This document shows positions 1 to 6,233 of a stretch of 8,683 bases of DNA, in pieces (positions within the stretch are counted from its first letter, which is position 1; each line of letters opens with the position of its first letter). Source of the DNA: Candidatus Alectryobacillus merdavium (GTDB lineage Bacteria > Bacillota_I > Bacilli_A > RFN20 > CAG-826). The position numbers were made by a program, and so were the translations under genes. Below the pieces are notes generated by a model. That model was not told the origin of the DNA. It worked only from the letters and a program-made list of their open reading frames with translations, and searched no databases. The stretch is from contig JADIMN010000145.1 of assembly GCA_017694735.1 (NCBI GenBank), positions 1 to 8,683 on the forward strand. The letters run 5' to 3'.

Positions 1-914
1 ATTAAATATAGTTCTTCTTTATATAAGAGATAGACTTCCTTAATAAATCTTTTAATTCCAAAGTCAGAATCTTCTTTTCCTAAATTAATAATAAAGTCTA
101 TATGCTGCTTTAAATTTTTTAAGATTTCTTCTTCTCTACTATTCTCATCATTTAATAAATTCACCATTCTATTTAAAGCACTTATACAATCTTTTGAATG
201 TAAGGTCGTTATAGTAGATAAACCCGTTAACATTGATTGATAAACATTTTTAAATTCTCTTCCTCTAGCTTCAGCCAAAACAATATAGTCAGGGTTCAAT
301 CTTAAGCTTGCTTTTATTAAATCTTCAATTGAAGAAAATTTTAATTTTTCTGGAATTAAAAACGTTGTGTCGCAAGAAGTTTTGATATCCAATTCATTTA
401 TTGAATCAATTACAATTAATCTTTCATTATTTTTAAATAATGACATTAAATATTTTTGAAATTCTGTCTTTCCGCTATTAGGAAGACCTGTTATAAGTAT
501 GGAATTTTTTTTATCTAAAATAAAATGCAAAAATTCGTCTAATTGTTCTGGATAAAATTCATTATTATTTGAAATTTTTAATACAGTTGAAAATTTTCTT
601 ATTGAAAAACAAATTCTTTTGTTTCCGTTTTTCTTGCATATACTATCATGAATAGCATTTATTCTAAAATTCATAAAAGAAACATCCATTATTGGCGTAG
701 AAACAGAGAAAGATAAATCAAGAGTGTTTGCAATGTCTCTTATAAGATTTTTTATCTCTTCGTAATTAATATTTTTTTGATATTTAACTCTTCCTTTATA
801 TGTGTCCATATAAAATATTTCTTCTCCGTTATAAGAAATATCCGTAATATTTTCGTCGTTTAAAAGTTCTGAAAACGAACATTTGTTTAAAAGTATATTA
901 ATTTTCTCATCCAT
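1..914 (-). CDS. CpaF/TadA/VirB11-family secretion or pilus ATPase, 3' end cut off by the window edge
   Basis: I translated 304 codons from the ATG at 914 to the left edge with no stop. Family hallmarks appear in order. An N-terminal domain ends in a P-x-[ML]-D...R-I-N-A block (about residues 74-87) and S-I-R-K-F (104-108). Walker A GLPNSGKT is at 143-150 and an Asp-box-like VIDSINELDI at 168-177. A Walker B-like PDYIVLAEARGRE (208-220) corresponds to the usual GEVRG motif, and a His box TTLHS is at 236-240, followed by ALNRM. These proteins are cytoplasmic hexameric ATPases that power Tad pili, type IV secretion or related machines by working on inner-membrane GspF/TadB-like partners. The ATG overlaps the 3' end of the upstream gene by 8 bases and lacks a close SD, which suggests translational coupling. 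The family assignment is firm. Which machine it drives is unknown because the downstream genes lie outside the window. Confidence 0.85.
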   Translation of the reverse strand, partial: MDEKINILLNKCSFSELLNDENITDISYNGEEIFYMDTYKGRVKYQKNINYEEIKNLIRDIANTLDLSFSVSTPIMDVSFMNFRINAIHDSICKKNGNKRICFSIRKFSTVLKISNNNEFYPEQLDEFLHFILDKKNSILITGLPNSGKTEFQKYLMSLFKNNERLIVIDSINELDIKTSCDTTFLIPEKLKFSSIEDLIKASLRLNPDYIVLAEARGREFKNVYQSMLTGLSTITTLHSKDCISALNRMVNLLNDENSREEEILKNLKQHIDFIINLGKEDSDFGIKRFIKEVYLLYKEELYL

Positions 915-1278
915 CTTTCTGTATAAAATAAGTTATTCCTTTCTCGTATTTATAAAAATATAATTCGCTTGTTATAAAAATGCTTGTTCCTTTCGGAGTT
1001 TCGTTAAAAGTAATTTTTTTATCACTGTTATAATAAGTTAATTTCAATGTAAACTTTTTGTTAAAGTCGCTTAAATTACTATTTAGATAATAAACTAAGT
1101 TTAGCTTTAATAATTTTTTATCAATGTATGGATCACTTTCCTTATTCACAACGCAATTATTAATAAACTTATAATCTATACCAGCAATTACATTGTCATA
1201 ATTAGACTGTCTTAAATTATTGATACACAAAGGAGTTGATGTAAGTAAAACCAATCCAGCAAGAAAAATACCCCACAT
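907..1278 (-). CDS. Small single-pass membrane protein, possibly pseudopilin/TadE-like, unknown function
   Basis: This 123-aa protein starts MWGIFLAGLVLLTSTPL, one hydrophobic segment (about residues 2-17) with almost no N-terminal cytoplasmic tail. A polar, Asn/Lys/Tyr-rich domain of about 100 residues follows and is probably outside the membrane. Cys residues are at 18 and 42. There is no proper lipobox and no recognisable G/A-x-x-x-x-E prepilin processing site, so a true pilin is not shown. The ATG overlaps the TAA of the preceding gene by one base. A GAGGAA SD-like site lies about 11 bases upstream, inside that gene. Its TGA overlaps the start of the secretion ATPase gene, so the two are very likely co-translated. 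From position and shape I infer a minor pseudopilin or an accessory membrane part of the machine the ATPase drives. No sequence family is recognised. Confidence 0.65.
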   Translation of the reverse strand: MWGIFLAGLVLLTSTPLCINNLRQSNYDNVIAGIDYKFINNCVVNKESDPYIDKKLLKLNLVYYLNSNLSDFNKKFTLKLTYYNSDKKITFNETPKGTSIFITSELYFYKYEKGITYFIQKDG

Positions 1279-2429
1279 TAAAAATGAAATTCCTCATTAT
1301 AGTTTTCTAATGAATAATTAAAATTAGAAGATAAATAATAATTTAGTGCATCATAGTACATTGTTTCTGTTAATTTAAGTGGAAATTCTATAAAAACACC
1401 TTCCCAATCGACACTAAAATGCAAAGTAACATTAATATTTGCTTTTAATAAATATAAATCATCAAACATTCCAAAATAAATTCTGTCAGCTAATTGATAA
1501 CCTTTATTATTTAAATAATCATCTAAATTATTTTTACTTATATTAACCATATAAAGTGGGTTCTCCCCTTTAATCAATTTATAATAATCTAGATTTTCTT
1601 GAACTATTTCATATTTTCCATCAACATACTTAGCATTATAAAAATATTGAAGACTATTATTTAAATTTTGGTTATAACCAGAAAATCTTTCTCTATAACC
1701 GTATGATGTTACTTTAAAATAAATATCGAAAGTCATAAAATCATTAATATTAACATTTTTAATATAAATAGAATCGACACTAGATTTATTTTGTTCAACT
1801 CTAAAAGAGAATCTTGAATAATCAAATGCTCCGTAATTAAAAGTAAAATCATCTTCCTTTAAGTGAGAAAAATCAAATACATAAGTTAAAGGAGTAAATT
1901 TTTTATTACATATTATTGGTAAACCGGTTTCTAAAACAATTCGTCCTTCACTAATAATATCTAAATAAGAAAATTTATTCGATACATTAATTTCAATATT
2001 GCTTGTAGGAAAATTAAATAATTCTATTACTTTATTTTCTCCCATCATAACAAGTTTCAAGTAATTTGTTTTCTTAAAATTGTTATCAAAGCGAACGATT
2101 TCATAAAAGTTATATTCTTTTTCTAGTTCAATGTTTCCACTAATATAAGTAAAATCTTCATTAATTGTTTGTAAAACCAAACTATAATTTTTATATGTTT
2201 GATTATGAAGTTTAAATTTAAAAGAATTTCTATACTTATAATGACTCACTTTATTAGATGCCGTATCAGTTCCTACTGGTCTAAAATCCCAATTATATAT
2301 TTCAAAATCATCATTATATGAATAACAGTCATACCTAATACCACTTTCCGAATATTTAAAGGATGATAATAGCGAAAACGACAGTATTGAAAACAAAGCT
2401 AAGCTTTTTTTGTTAATCTTACTTTTCAT
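1278..2429 (-). CDS. Exported protein of unknown function, aromatic- and Asn-rich
   Basis: This 383-aa protein has a classical signal-peptide shape. A basic start MKSKINKK is followed by a hydrophobic stretch (about residues 9-23), then a polar Ser/Tyr/Asp-rich mature region with no second obvious membrane segment. The mature part is unusually rich in Tyr, Phe and Asn with alternating polar/hydrophobic strands, suggesting an all-beta extracellular fold (inference). A start at 2429 is supported by a TGGAG SD seven bases upstream. That site lies within the end of the 95-aa gene, which this gene overlaps by 11 bases. The TAA shares one base with the next gene's ATG. I do not recognise the family. 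The context, between a small regulator-like gene and a secretion/pilus ATPase, suggests a surface or secreted substrate or a structural component of that apparatus. A freely released protein or adhesin is also possible. Confidence 0.65.
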   Translation of the reverse strand: MKSKINKKSLALFSILSFSLLSSFKYSESGIRYDCYSYNDDFEIYNWDFRPVGTDTASNKVSHYKYRNSFKFKLHNQTYKNYSLVLQTINEDFTYISGNIELEKEYNFYEIVRFDNNFKKTNYLKLVMMGENKVIELFNFPTSNIEINVSNKFSYLDIISEGRIVLETGLPIICNKKFTPLTYVFDFSHLKEDDFTFNYGAFDYSRFSFRVEQNKSSVDSIYIKNVNINDFMTFDIYFKVTSYGYRERFSGYNQNLNNSLQYFYNAKYVDGKYEIVQENLDYYKLIKGENPLYMVNISKNNLDDYLNNKGYQLADRIYFGMFDDLYLLKANINVTLHFSVDWEGVFIEFPLKLTETMYYDALNYYLSSNFNYSLENYNEEFHF

Positions 2430-2706
2430 CTATTAACTCCAAGAAATGAAGGCAAGCCGATGTTTTCATAGTGTAAAAAATATTTTTATTGAAATACTTC
2501 TTCCACCAATATTTATCCTTTAAATCAAGAAACTCGTTTTTTAAGAGAAATTTTTCATTTAAATCAAGGTGGCTTAATGCCTTTTCAAACTTAATAATAC
2601 AACGATGATCTTCTACGCTATCTTTTAGTTGAACAATTTTATATTGCGATATTAAGTATTTATTAGAAAGATTTTGTACTTTTTTTAATATATTTTTCTT
2701 ATCCAT
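2419..2706 (-). CDS. Small helical protein, sigma-70 region 4 / ArpU-like helix-turn-helix candidate
   Basis: This 95-aa, charged, all-helical-looking protein has no membrane segment. Its C-terminal half (about residues 41-92) runs ALSHLDLNEKFLL, then KYWWKKYFNKNIFYTMKTSA and an amphipathic end HFLELI. This resembles the region 4-like pattern in small phage-type ArpU/sigma-like regulators: a leucine-rich helix, a trp-containing turn, an S/N-x-x-x-[FY]Y-x-[ML]-K recognition helix and a final helix. I judge this by pattern only. Its start is well supported by a strong AAGGAGGT SD four bases before the ATG. It is the first gene of the overlapping unit leading to the secretion ATPase. If it binds DNA or RNA polymerase it could regulate that unit. 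The family call is tentative, and a plain structural or chaperone-like coiled protein is not excluded. Confidence 0.6.
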   Translation of the reverse strand: MDKKNILKKVQNLSNKYLISQYKIVQLKDSVEDHRCIIKFEKALSHLDLNEKFLLKNEFLDLKDKYWWKKYFNKNIFYTMKTSACLHFLELIDEK

Positions 2707-2710
2707 TTAT

Positions 2711-2718
2711 ACCTCCTT
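2711..2718 (-). promoter_or_regulatory. Strong Shine-Dalgarno site for the 95-aa gene
   Basis: AAGGAGGT on the minus strand is a near-complete match to the 16S rRNA 3' end, four bases before the ATG at 2706. It fixes the start of the leftward operon and is the strongest SD in the window. A TATATA hexamer about 14 bases further upstream (2732-2737) could be a weak -10, but I see no -35 at a proper distance. Confidence 0.75.
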
Positions 2719-2752
2719 ACTAAATAAGTCGTATATAAAATTATTTTTTTCC

Positions 2753-2768
2753 AAAAAAATATTTTTTT
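2753..2768. repeat. Perfect 16-bp A-tract/T-tract palindrome in the divergent intergenic gap
   Basis: Seven A, then TA, then seven T, forming a perfect palindrome between the divergent 95-aa and guanylate kinase genes. It lies just upstream of the plus-strand extended -10 and occupies its -35 region. Such A/T tracts often bend DNA or act as UP-element-like sequence. In a genome this AT-rich, chance composition is a real alternative. Confidence 0.5.
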
Positions 2769-2770
2769 AA

Positions 2771-2779
2771 TGATATAAT
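2771..2779 (+). promoter_or_regulatory. Extended -10 promoter of the guanylate kinase gene, placing transcription start at the ATG
   Basis: TGATATAAT is a perfect extended -10 (TG-n-TATAAT). No TTGACA-like -35 occurs 16-18 bases upstream, where the A/T palindrome sits. A usual start site six to eight bases after the hexamer falls at about 2785-2787, and the coding ATG is at 2788. This leaves no room for an SD in the transcript. Confidence 0.65.
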
Positions 2780-2787
2780 TTTTTAGT

Positions 2788-3327
2788 ATGATAATTTTAG
2801 TTGGAGCAAGTGCGTCTGGAAAAACAGAGGTAGCAAAATATTTAATTAAAAATTATGGGTTTGAAAAAGTTGTAACTTTTACAACTAGAGTTAAACGTCC
2901 TGGTGAAATAGATAAAATTGATTACAATTTTGTTACAAAAGATCAATTTTTAAAATTAAAAGATGAAAACTTTTTTGTTGAAACGACGTATTATAATGGA
3001 AATTATTACGGAACGCCAAAAGATGAGATTGCTTTAAATAAAGTATTAATCGTTGATCCAAATGGTTTAAAATGTTTCATAAATCTTTCTGATAAAAGCA
3101 TTATTACTTTCTTAATATATGGAAGTGAAGAAAAAAGAAGAGAAAGAATGATACTTAGAGGAGATAATATTAAAGATGTTGAACAAAGATTAATCAACGA
3201 CAAAGTTGATTTTGATCAAAAAAACATCGAAAAAACAAATTTTGAAATTGATGGAGATAACTTAACAATCCAACAAATGAGCGAACTTATTTATAATAAT
3301 TATAAAAAAACAGTGAAGATTAATTAG
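2788..3327 (+). CDS. gmk: Guanylate kinase-family nucleotide kinase
   Basis: This 179-aa protein is slightly shorter than typical guanylate kinases (about 190-210 aa), which convert GMP and ATP to GDP and ADP in the cytoplasm. The P-loop GASASGKT is at residues 6-13. The GMP-binding set can be matched to the yeast enzyme: T30 (Ser there), R34 and R37 in TTRVKRPGE, Y46 in DYNFV, E65, and Y74-G-T76 in GNYYGT. D90 lies in IVDPNG, where D-x-Q-G is usual, so the Gln is replaced by Asn. The lid/Arg region RRERMILRGD is at 117-126 and a later QRL at 133-135. The start is forced: an in-frame stop lies at 2776-2778 and the P-loop begins at residue 6. There is no SD, and the promoter suggests a leaderless mRNA. 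It stands alone between two leftward operons, with its 3' end in a shared terminator. It could be the housekeeping Gmk or a second, specialised paralogue; the window cannot tell. Confidence 0.75.
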   Translation: MIILVGASASGKTEVAKYLIKNYGFEKVVTFTTRVKRPGEIDKIDYNFVTKDQFLKLKDENFFVETTYYNGNYYGTPKDEIALNKVLIVDPNGLKCFINLSDKSIITFLIYGSEEKRRERMILRGDNIKDVEQRLINDKVDFDQKNIEKTNFEIDGDNLTIQQMSELIYNNYKKTVKIN

Positions 3328-3340
3328 TCTTCACTGTTTT
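3307..3340. terminator. Shared bidirectional intrinsic terminator overlapping both stop codons
   Basis: AAAACAGTGAAGA (3307-3319) and TCTTCACTGTTTT (3328-3340) form a perfect 13-bp stem with an 8-base loop. Plus-strand RNA ends the stem in U's and continues into a pyrimidine-rich tract. Minus-strand RNA has a run of seven U's (3304-3310). The guanylate kinase TAG (3325-3327) and the CNNM gene TAA (3324-3326) both lie in the loop, so the last codons of each gene form one arm. Confidence 0.85.
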
Positions 3341-4601
3341 CTTCTTTATTTATAATTACTTCAATCTTATTTACAATAAAATCATCGATATTTAGAACTT
3401 TAATAGTTAAATTTTTAAAATTAAATGTATCCCCGACTTGAGCGAATCTGTTAAGATTATCAACAACCCAACCAGACACAGTATTAAAACTAGGATCATC
3501 AAATTCTGGTTCAATTTCAACTAAATCAAAGAAATCATCAATATTCATTGAGCCGCTTATAATATATCCGTTTTTTGTTTTAGAATATTCTTTTTCAACT
3601 TTGTCTGTTTCATCAAATATCGGACCAACAAGTTCTTCAATAATATCTTCTATTGAAATAATACCTTCGACACCACCATATTCATCTAAAACAATTGCCA
3701 TATGATGCTTAGTTTCTTTAAATAGAGTTAAAACATCCGTAATTTTTGCACTTCTTGGCACAAAAGCAGGCTTATACATAAGTTCATGAACATCTATTTT
3801 TGAATTAGTTAGAATTTTTCTTTGCAATAATTTTAAAGGAAGTATACCAATAATATCATCTCTATCATCTTCGTAAACTGGTATTCTAGAATAATTAAAG
3901 TAATTTTTATCATCAATTAATTTTTGAATATCATCATGTATATCAAACATCAAAACATCAACTCTAGGTGTCATTACCTCATATGCTTCCGTCTCGTTAA
4001 ATTCGATAGCAGATCTAATTAAATCTGCTTTTTCTTCATCAATAATTCCTTCATCTTCAATTGTATCAACCATCTCTTGAAGCTCATCGCTAACTTCGGT
4101 TTCAACATCGACGTTCTTTGTTCCTTTTATAAATAACTTTGATAATAAAAATGCGATTTTAGTGAAAACAAATGTGATTGGATAACATAAATATTTAAAA
4201 AATAAAACAAATAAAGTGAAAAATTTGGCAAGTCTATAATTATAAACTTTAGCTATTTGTTTAGGTATTACTTCACCGATCAAAAGTAAAATAAATGTTG
4301 AAATAATAATAGAAATAATATTTTCAACTGTTTCATTTGGTAAAGACATACTCGCAATAAGAGTAACCATAATTGATGAAATACCAATATTTGTTACGTT
4401 ATTGCAAAATAGAATTGTTGAAATAGTATCATCATACTTAACCGCTAAATTAAGAGTATGTTTAGATAACCAATTACCTTCTTCTGCTTCCTTTTTAAGT
4501 CTTAAAACATTAACACTTGAAATAGCCATATCTGACATTGAAAACATGGTTGAAAGTATACATAAAACTACAACGATAATAATATAAATCTCTAAACTCA
4601 T
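3324..4601 (-). CDS. CNNM/CBS-domain membrane protein, CorC/HlyC-type (divalent cation transport or efflux)
   Basis: This 425-aa protein has the full architecture of the family. An N-terminal CNNM (DUF21) membrane domain covers about residues 1-160, with hydrophobic segments near 3-20, 60-85, 93-110 and 127-155. It includes the SMSDMA motif (21-26, D in place of the usual E of S-x-E-T-A) and GEVIPKQIA (109-117). A CBS pair follows (about 195-330), with E-V-M-T-P-R at 208-213, YSRIPVY at 237-243, DEYGGVEGIISIEDIIEELV at 306-325 and DE-x-D at 330-333. A C-terminal CorC_HlyC domain is at about 340-420. Relatives are membrane Mg2+/Co2+ (or Na+-coupled Mg2+) transporters controlled by nucleotide binding to the CBS pair. 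Annotated 'hemolysin' names are historical. Its ATG overlaps the previous gene's TGA by four bases, with GGAG eight bases upstream inside that gene. Its stop lies in the shared terminator. Ion and direction are inference. Confidence 0.88.
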   Translation of the reverse strand: MSLEIYIIIVVVLCILSTMFSMSDMAISSVNVLRLKKEAEEGNWLSKHTLNLAVKYDDTISTILFCNNVTNIGISSIMVTLIASMSLPNETVENIISIIISTFILLLIGEVIPKQIAKVYNYRLAKFFTLFVLFFKYLCYPITFVFTKIAFLLSKLFIKGTKNVDVETEVSDELQEMVDTIEDEGIIDEEKADLIRSAIEFNETEAYEVMTPRVDVLMFDIHDDIQKLIDDKNYFNYSRIPVYEDDRDDIIGILPLKLLQRKILTNSKIDVHELMYKPAFVPRSAKITDVLTLFKETKHHMAIVLDEYGGVEGIISIEDIIEELVGPIFDETDKVEKEYSKTKNGYIISGSMNIDDFFDLVEIEPEFDDPSFNTVSGWVVDNLNRFAQVGDTFNFKNLTIKVLNIDDFIVNKIEVIINKEENSED

Positions 4602-5620
4602 ACACTTTTCTCCATATTGCCATCTTGTTTAGAAATTTCTTCGCCAACAAGCTCTTCTAATAAATCATCCATTGTAACCATACCAACAACAGTATCTTTA
4701 TTTTTTACAATAGCTAAGTGAGTTCTATTTTTATTAAAACCTTCAAATATGCTATCTATAGTTGCATTAGAATCAACAAAATAAGGCTGATTTAAAATAG
4801 ACTCAATATTTACATGTTTATCTTCAATATAAGCATTAAAATATTTTTTTACGGTTAAAATACCAACAATGTTATTTCTATTTTTATAGTACATTGGAAT
4901 ACGAGAATAATTAGAATTTAATAATAATTGATTTAATTTTTCATTACTTAAATTATTTAAATCAATCATCTCCATTTTGTTTGCTGGAGTAAAGCATTCT
5001 TTTACACTTGTATCTAAAAAGTCTATCGAATTTAAGATAATATCTGATTCATCTTCATCTAATTCACCAATTTCTTCGTTATTTTCAACAATATTTGAAA
5101 AATCTTCCTCTGTTAAGGTTACATCATTTTTAATTTTGAAAATTTTCTTAACACACCACGATAAAAAGTAAAATAATTTATTAATCGGATAAAAAACATA
5201 ATAAAACAAAACCAAAAGATATGAAGATAATTTTATAAAAGTATCTGGTGCATATCTAGCACATATTTTTGGTAATGTATCTCCAAGTAAGTAAACTAAA
5301 ACAGAAATAATTATAGTTGATGCTAAGTTTACAAACTCCGGTGCAATTATATATGTAAAGTAAATTGTCGCAATAGTTGAAATAATAGTTGTTACAACAT
5401 TGTAACCAACTAAAACAGATATCAGATTTTCATCAAACTTATTTAATATTTTAACAACCAGTTTAGCAGATCTACTGCCCTCACTGGCTTTTACTTTAAA
5501 TTTAAATTTATTACATGGCTCCATGGCGGTCTCTGCGCCACTAAAAAACGCAGTCAATAGTATCAAGAATAATATTAATATCCACCACAGATGGATTAAC
5601 GGGTTCGGATCTTCAGGCAT
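4598..5620 (-). CDS. Shortened, diverged CNNM/CBS-domain membrane protein
   Basis: This 340-aa paralogue of the downstream neighbour has a CNNM membrane domain (about residues 8-160) with FFSGAETA at 25-32 and GDTLPKICA at 113-121. Its CBS pair (about 195-325) has YSRIPMY at 238-244 and MVTMDDLLEELVGEE at 314-328. It ends there, lacking the CorC_HlyC domain of about 80-90 residues that its neighbour has. The usual DEYGG of the second CBS domain is replaced by KNKDT (306-310), and the first CBS begins with ECFTPANK instead of the M-T-P-R pattern. The start at 5620 has an AGGAG SD 12 bases upstream. The next gene starts on an ATGA overlap, so both are made from one mRNA, probably in matched amounts. 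It may form heterodimers with the full-length protein or be an independent transporter. Membrane location and family are clear; substrate is not. Confidence 0.85.
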   Translation of the reverse strand: MPEDPNPLIHLWWILILFLILLTAFFSGAETAMEPCNKFKFKVKASEGSRSAKLVVKILNKFDENLISVLVGYNVVTTIISTIATIYFTYIIAPEFVNLASTIIISVLVYLLGDTLPKICARYAPDTFIKLSSYLLVLFYYVFYPINKLFYFLSWCVKKIFKIKNDVTLTEEDFSNIVENNEEIGELDEDESDIILNSIDFLDTSVKECFTPANKMEMIDLNNLSNEKLNQLLLNSNYSRIPMYYKNRNNIVGILTVKKYFNAYIEDKHVNIESILNQPYFVDSNATIDSIFEGFNKNRTHLAIVKNKDTVVGMVTMDDLLEELVGEEISKQDGNMEKSV

Positions 5621-5632
5621 TTACTTTATTCA

Positions 5633-5685
5633 CTCCTGATTAATATGATAACAAAGAAAAAGACTGTTTTTCAATAGAAATTATA
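5633..5685 (-). promoter_or_regulatory. Candidate promoter and SD of the CNNM operon
   Basis: A perfect TATAAT (5680-5685, minus) lies just beyond the nrdG terminator, without a good -35 (that region is the terminator hairpin). It would give a leader of about 50 bases ending in AGGAG (5633-5637). An alternative is TTGAAA (5669-5674) with TATCAT (5645-5650) and an 18-base spacer, but it would start the RNA almost at the SD. This gap is the only one in which the CNNM operon could have its own promoter. Confidence 0.4.
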
Positions 5686-5696
5686 CGATATATAAA

Positions 5697-5719
5697 AAGG
5701 CATTTTATTAAAATGCCTT
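5697..5719 (-). terminator. Intrinsic terminator of the nrdDG operon
   Basis: AAGGCATTTT and AAAATGCCTT form a perfect 10-bp stem with a 3-base loop, starting one base after the nrdG TAA. On the minus strand it is followed at once by a U run and then UAUAUA. This separates nrdDG from the CNNM operon. Confidence 0.85.
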
Positions 5720-5720
5720 A

Positions 5721-6233
5721 TTACCAATTTTCTAAAACTATTTTTTCTTCTAAAAATGTTTTTTTAAGATTAATTACTCTTTGATTACTAGAGCCTCTAA
5801 ATCTAAGAGTCAAATCTCTTAAAGAATCTTCGTATTTTCCATCAATTAAAATATCAGATAGCTTCAATAATGACAGCAAATCGTTATTTTTTTTAAAATT
5901 ATTAGCAAGTTCTTCAAAAGTAAAACCTGTATAAATTATAATATCGAGATCTGAATTTAATTCTTTAACTTTTTTAACAAGTTCTAGACAAGCATCAACC
6001 TGATAAAGTGGATCTCCGCCAGATAAGGTTATTCCTTGAAGTAGAGGGTTTCTTTTTATTTTAGAAATTAATTCATCGATGTCGACATCCTTTCCTTTAT
6101 CAAAAGCCCATGTTTCCGGATTATGACAATTAAAACAATGATGTGCACAACCTTGTGTAAATATTGTAAATCTTATGCCTGGACCATCAACAATTGAATC
6201 ATCTACGTATCCAGCTATTCTAATTTTACTCAT
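5721..6233 (-). CDS. nrdG: Anaerobic ribonucleoside-triphosphate reductase activating protein (radical SAM)
   Basis: This 170-aa protein has normal NrdG length. The cluster motif C-x3-C-x2-C is at C29, C33 and C36, within TQGCAHHCFNCHNPETW, and would hold the [4Fe-4S] cluster that cleaves S-adenosylmethionine. SGGDP (71-75) is the SAM-contact motif. DGKYE (131-135) and RFRGSSNQR (144-152) are typical C-terminal NrdG motifs. NrdG makes the glycyl radical on NrdD under anaerobic conditions. Its ATG overlaps the end of nrdD by eight bases (ATGAGTAA) and there is no separate strong SD, so translation is probably coupled to nrdD. An intrinsic terminator follows directly. The adjacent nrdD confirms the role over that of other small radical-SAM activases such as PflA. 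Confidence 0.95.
   Translation of the reverse strand: MSKIRIAGYVDDSIVDGPGIRFTIFTQGCAHHCFNCHNPETWAFDKGKDVDIDELISKIKRNPLLQGITLSGGDPLYQVDACLELVKKVKELNSDLDIIIYTGFTFEELANNFKKNNDLLSLLKLSDILIDGKYEDSLRDLTLRFRGSSNQRVINLKKTFLEEKIVLENW

Noticed and set aside
907..1278. Lipoprotein reading of the 123-aa protein (Cys18)
   Set aside because: The residues before Cys18 (TPL) do not form a lipobox, which needs a small residue directly before the Cys.
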